This document shows, one piece after another, positions 4,800 through 8,094 of a stretch of 8,094 nucleotides of DNA. The notes under the pieces were generated by a model. The model worked only from the letters and a program-made list of their open reading frames with translations, did not search any database and was not told the DNA's origin. Within the stretch, counting starts at the first letter, position 1. Every line of letters begins with the position of its first letter. The translations under genes were made by a program, and so were the position numbers. This DNA comes from Myxococcales bacterium (GTDB lineage Bacteria > Myxococcota_A > Polyangia > Polyangiales > Houyiibacteriaceae), in assembly GCA_020354595.1 (NCBI GenBank), contig CP070650.1, forward strand, positions 2,527,928-2,536,021, in the 5' to 3' direction.

Positions 4800-7486
4800 T
4801 CGGACGCGCCGCGAAGGCCACGTTCGCGTCGATCACACTCTGCGTGGCTGTCGCTGCGTGCGGCGGGTCTCGGGGGGAGGTCCGCGCGGATAGACACGAG
4901 GAGTCACCCCCCGCAGGCAAGCTGCCCGACGGCGTCACTCCGCAGACCTACCGACTCAGCCTGACGGTCGTCCCACAGAGGGATACGTTCGCGGGCTCGG
5001 CCATGATCACGGTCGAGCTCGAAGAGCCGTCGCCGGTGATCTGGATGCACGGCGAACGCCTCGATGTGACGTCGGTTTACGCCACGCATGCGACGACTCG
5101 CGTCGAGGGAACGTGGGAGCAGATGACGCCCGACGGCGTCGCGAAGGTCCAGCTTCGGGAGCCGCTTCCGGCCGGACGAAGCACCTTGCACATCGACTAC
5201 ACCGCGCCCTTCGACACCCCGCTGCGGGGGCTCTACCGGGTGAGGTCGGGCGGGGAGACCTATGCGTTTACCCAGTTCGAATCGATCAGCGCGCGCCTCG
5301 CGTTCCCCTGCTTCGACGAGCCCCGCTTCAAGACGCCGTTCGAGGTGACGTTGACCGTGCCGGCCGACGAGTTCGCGTCGTCCAACACCCCCGTCGACCG
5401 CGCTATCGCGCTGCCCGACGGGCTTCAACGCATCAGCTTCGTGCCTACGCCGCCGCTTCCGACGTATCTCGTTGCGTTTGCCGTGGGTCCGTTCGATGTG
5501 GTGTCCGGCGAGACGATGCAGCCGAAGGGCGAACGCAGTCTTCCGATTCCGATCCGCGGCATCGCGCCGAAGGGCAAAGGGCCGCTCCTGCAATACGCGC
5601 TCCGGCACGCCGCACCGTTCATCGAGGAGCTCGAGCGCTACTTCGGCATACCCTACCCCTATCGGAAGCTGGATCTGGTGGCCGTGCCCGATTTCGCCGC
5701 CGGAGCGATGGAGAACGTCGGCCTCATCACGTTTCGCGAGTGGCTGCTCTTGCTCGACTCCGAGCGGGCGACCGAGGGACAACTTCGCGCATTCGCCTAC
5801 GTCATGGCGCACGAGCTCGCGCATCAATGGTTCGGCAATCTCGTTACCATGCCGTGGTGGGACGACATCTGGCTGAACGAGGGGTTTGCGACCTGGATGG
5901 GCAACAAGGTGGTGCACAGACTGCACCCGGAGTTCCGCTCGGACCTGGCGAGCATTGCCTCAGCCCACCGCGCGATGGGAGTCGACAGCCTCACGAACGC
6001 GCGCAGTATCCGGCAACCCATCCTGACCAACCACGACATCAAGAACGCCTTCGACGCGATCACCTACTCCAAAGGCGGGGCCGCGCTTTCGATGTTCGAG
6101 CAATGGATGGGAGACGGGGCCTTTCGAGACGGGATTCAGCTCTACCTCCGCCGCCACCAGGGGCGCACAGCGACCTCGAGTGATTTGCTTGCCGCACTCG
6201 ACGAGGTGACGGAGCTCGACGTCACGCCGCCCTTTCAGACGTTCCTCACGCAGCCCGGCGTGCCGGTGCTGGAGAGCGGGCCTACAGCCTGCGAAGCGGG
6301 TGTGCGTCGAATCGAGCTCAGGCAGCAGCGCTACCTGCCGATCGGCTCCAGCGGTGACCCGGAACGCACGTGGCAGATTCCCCTGTGCGTTCGCCACGCT
6401 GAAGGGACGACCTGCGGGCTCCTGACCGAGGCCGCAGGCCATCTGGACCTCCCGGGCTGCCCGAGTTGGTGGATGCCCAACGAGGAAGGCGCCGGGTACT
6501 TCCGGTTCTCGATGTCCCCGGCGGATTGGAGAAGCCTCCGCAATAGGGGCTTCACCAAGCTCTCGGACGGTGGGCGGCTCGCCGTCGCCGACAGCCTCTA
6601 TGCGGCGTTTGGACGCGGAACGATCGAGGTCGACGGGCTGCTGCCGTGGCTCCCCCGATTCGTTCGGAACCCGATCCGTCAGCTCGCGGTCGGCCCCATG
6701 TCGCCGCTTTGGTTCATGATGTACAACGCCGCCTCGCCCGCCACACAGCCGAAGGTCAAAGCGTACGCCGCGCGCCTCTACCGCAAGCGCTACCAGCGAC
6801 TTGGATGGAAGGCGAGGAAGACCGACTCGAGCGACACGAAGCTCCTGCGCGAGGCGGTCGTACGGTTCATGGTGATGGATGTCCGCGACCGCCAAGCCCG
6901 CGCGCGGGCAGCGCGGCTCGGACGGGCGTACATCGGATACGGCGGCGAGCCGAACCGCGGTGTGGTCGATCCGCAGCTCGCAGGGCTCGCGCTAGCGACC
7001 GCGGTCCAGGAAGGCGACGAAGCGTTCTTCGATCACCTGGTGGGCGTGCTCGCGTCGAGCACCGATGCAACCGACCGCAACCGCATTCTAGTCGCCCTCG
7101 GTCACGCCGAGAGTCCCACGCTTGCGAAACGCGCACTCGAGCTGTCGCTCGACCCCATGCTCCGCCGCAACGAGATCTCGCGCGTCCTCGGCACCCAGTT
7201 TCGCAACCCGCGAACGCGACAGAGCGCGTGGGAATGGCTAAAGGAAAACTTCGAGGCCCTCACTTCCCGCACAGGTCTCGTGCAGGCCGGCAGCGCGCCC
7301 TGGTACGCGACCTCACTCTGCACCCGAGAAGCGGCCGAGGAGGTCCAAGCGTTCTTCGAACGCAAGATGGCCACCCTCGCAGGCGGCCCGCGCAACCTCG
7401 CGAGCGCGGTCGAAAGGATCTCCCTCTGCGCGGCTAGAGCCGAAGCCCAGCGCGATTCCATCGACCGCGCGTTTACTGGCCTTTGA
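4796..7486 (+). CDS. Lipoprotein M1 family zinc aminopeptidase
   Basis: This 896-residue gluzincin aminopeptidase should remove N-terminal residues from peptides outside the cytoplasm. A basic-hydrophobic leader ends in the lipobox VAAC (residues 19-22), predicting lipidation at Cys22 and an envelope anchor. Gly23 rather than Asp follows the cysteine, which by the E. coli rule allows sorting to the outer membrane. The N-terminal beta domain is followed by the FPCFDEP region (170-176). The exopeptidase motif GAMEN is at 303-307, zinc site HELAH at 339-343 with third ligand Glu362 in NEGFATW exactly 19 residues on, and Tyr424 in ITYSKGGA as the transition-state tyrosine. All catalytic residues are present. 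Residues from about 505 to the end are a helix-rich, ERAP1-C-like domain. E. coli PepN is of similar size but cytosolic. The gene is coupled by ATGA to the degenerate peptidase upstream, and its last 14 bases overlap the opposing hydratase gene. Confidence 0.93.
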   Translation: MIGRAAKATFASITLCVAVAACGGSRGEVRADRHEESPPAGKLPDGVTPQTYRLSLTVVPQRDTFAGSAMITVELEEPSPVIWMHGERLDVTSVYATHATTRVEGTWEQMTPDGVAKVQLREPLPAGRSTLHIDYTAPFDTPLRGLYRVRSGGETYAFTQFESISARLAFPCFDEPRFKTPFEVTLTVPADEFASSNTPVDRAIALPDGLQRISFVPTPPLPTYLVAFAVGPFDVVSGETMQPKGERSLPIPIRGIAPKGKGPLLQYALRHAAPFIEELERYFGIPYPYRKLDLVAVPDFAAGAMENVGLITFREWLLLLDSERATEGQLRAFAYVMAHELAHQWFGNLVTMPWWDDIWLNEGFATWMGNKVVHRLHPEFRSDLASIASAHRAMGVDSLTNARSIRQPILTNHDIKNAFDAITYSKGGAALSMFEQWMGDGAFRDGIQLYLRRHQGRTATSSDLLAALDEVTELDVTPPFQTFLTQPGVPVLESGPTACEAGVRRIELRQQRYLPIGSSGDPERTWQIPLCVRHAEGTTCGLLTEAAGHLDLPGCPSWWMPNEEGAGYFRFSMSPADWRSLRNRGFTKLSDGGRLAVADSLYAAFGRGTIEVDGLLPWLPRFVRNPIRQLAVGPMSPLWFMMYNAASPATQPKVKAYAARLYRKRYQRLGWKARKTDSSDTKLLREAVVRFMVMDVRDRQARARAARLGRAYIGYGGEPNRGVVDPQLAGLALATAVQEGDEAFFDHLVGVLASSTDATDRNRILVALGHAESPTLAKRALELSLDPMLRRNEISRVLGTQFRNPRTRQSAWEWLKENFEALTSRTGLVQAGSAPWYATSLCTREAAEEVQAFFERKMATLAGGPRNLASAVERISLCAARAEAQRDSIDRAFTGL

Positions 7487-8094
7487 AGTGAGGGGGGCGT
7501 TTTTCGAGGAAGGCGGTCATGCCTTCGGTTTGGTCTTCGGTGCCGAAGCCTTCGCCGAAGGCGTCACGCTCGCGCTTGTTGGCCTGCGGGAGCGGAATGT
7601 CGACCCCGTCGCGGATCAAGCGCTTGGCGGCTGCGACGGCCAGCGGACCCTTGGTCGCGATGTCGGCCGCGGCCGTTGTCGCTGCGGCGAGGAGCTCGTC
7701 GGGCTCGAAGAGCGCGTTGGCCAAGCCGATGCGGAGCGCTTCTTCGGCATCGATCATCTTGCCCGTGTAGATCAGCTCGCGCGCCATCGCGGGGCCGACC
7801 CGGCGTGGAAGGCGCTGCGTCCCGCCAAAGCCCGGAATGATCCCGAGGCCGACCTCGGGCTGCCCGAACTTCGCTTTGTTGGACGCGTAGATGAAGTCGC
7901 ATGCGAGCGCGAGCTCGCAGCCACCTCCGAGCGCAAAGCCGTTCACCGCGGCACTGACCGGAAAGCTCAGATGCTCGATCGTGTTGAACACATCGTGGCC
8001 GAGCGCTCCGAAGCCACGCGCCTGCGCCTCATTCATGTCCTTCATGGCGGCGATGTCGGCGCCGGCGACGAAGGCCTTTCCGATCCCGGTGATC
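7473..8094 (-). CDS. Enoyl-CoA hydratase (crotonase family), 5' end outside window
   Basis: Enoyl-CoA hydratase adds water across trans-2-enoyl-CoA thioesters in fatty acid beta-oxidation or related acyl-CoA pathways. About 206 residues are visible and roughly the first 50 of a usual 255-260 are missing. An in-frame ATG at 8045 is not the start: the frame continues to the window edge and encodes the conserved crotonase stretch GKAFVAGADIAAM, with the AGADI CoA-binding segment. NGFALGGGCELALACD supplies the oxyanion-hole glycines and the first catalytic glutamate (codon 7914-7916). GQPEVGLGIIPGFGGTQRL supplies the second (codon 7854-7856). Both match Glu144 and Glu164 of the rat mitochondrial enzyme, supporting hydratase rather than only isomerase activity. 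The C-terminus, with FGTEDQTEGMTAFLEKR and a final FKGQ, is typical of short-chain hydratases (Crt-like). Substrate chain length cannot be read from the sequence. The TAA stop lies inside the end of the opposing aminopeptidase gene. Confidence 0.95.
   Translation of the reverse strand, partial: ITGIGKAFVAGADIAAMKDMNEAQARGFGALGHDVFNTIEHLSFPVSAAVNGFALGGGCELALACDFIYASNKAKFGQPEVGLGIIPGFGGTQRLPRRVGPAMARELIYTGKMIDAEEALRIGLANALFEPDELLAAATTAAADIATKGPLAVAAAKRLIRDGVDIPLPQANKRERDAFGEGFGTEDQTEGMTAFLEKRPPHFKGQ

Noticed and set aside
4904..5926. Long antisense open frame (340 codons, minus) inside the aminopeptidase gene
   Set aside because: It lies opposite an intact, motif-rich gene and has the low-complexity Arg/His/Gly composition expected of a high-GC shadow frame. 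No domain is recognisable.
5960..6895. Second long antisense open frame (311 codons, minus) in the aminopeptidase gene
   Set aside because: It is a compositional shadow of the real gene, with no start signal or recognisable motif.
7491..7505. G-run followed by five T residues just after the aminopeptidase stop, resembling a terminator tail
   Set aside because: There is no matching C-rich arm upstream to form a stem, and the bases encode the conserved C-terminus of the hydratase on the other strand.
7521..7562. Cluster of self-complementary CCTTCGG/CCGAAGG-type segments, including GCCTTC-GCC-GAAGGC at 7548-7562
   Set aside because: It lies within the hydratase coding sequence (GEGFGTEDQTEG region) and has no following U-tract. 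Repeated GAA/GGC/TTC codon use explains it.

Overview
The window is a dense, high-GC stretch of bacterial chromosome. Seven protein genes fill it almost completely, and the only clear non-coding gap is about 24 bases, between the divergent ridA and xth starts. The strong G/C third-position bias, the hisZ-purA pair and a lipid-anchored M1 aminopeptidase suggest a Gram-negative bacterium, possibly a myxobacterial or deltaproteobacterial lineage. That placement is inference from gene content and composition; no marker gene or search supports it. I see no RNA genes, CRISPR arrays, insertion sequences, phage genes or attachment sites.

Layout. (1) Bases 12-2548, plus strand: hisZ (histidyl-tRNA synthetase-like regulatory subunit of the first histidine-biosynthesis enzyme) and purA (adenylosuccinate synthetase), overlapping by ATGA. 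(2) Bases 2545-2937, minus strand: ridA (enamine/imine deaminase), whose stop codon overlaps the purA stop codon tail to tail. (3) Bases 2962-7486, plus strand: a three-gene cassette joined by two ATGA overlaps. It holds xth (exonuclease III-type AP endonuclease), a seven-helix membrane protein that looks like an M48-type metallopeptidase without its zinc histidines, and a large M1 aminopeptidase with a lipoprotein signal and intact active site. (4) Bases 7473-8094, minus strand: an enoyl-CoA hydratase whose 3' end overlaps the aminopeptidase gene by 14 bases and whose 5' end lies beyond the window.

How the genes fit together. HisZ with HisG consumes ATP and PRPP, and the histidine pathway releases AICAR, which purine synthesis turns into IMP; PurA commits IMP to AMP. 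Co-translation of hisZ and purA is therefore metabolically sensible. RidA clears reactive enamine intermediates from PLP enzymes. The xth-membrane protein-aminopeptidase cassette mixes DNA repair with envelope proteolysis and has no obvious shared pathway.

Most of the window is ordinary housekeeping sequence. The item most worth a second look is the membrane protein at 3729-4799. It keeps the M48 framework around the catalytic helix, but the HExxH motif reads YEVGG, so it is probably a pseudoprotease, and it is translationally locked to a real, secreted metallopeptidase.
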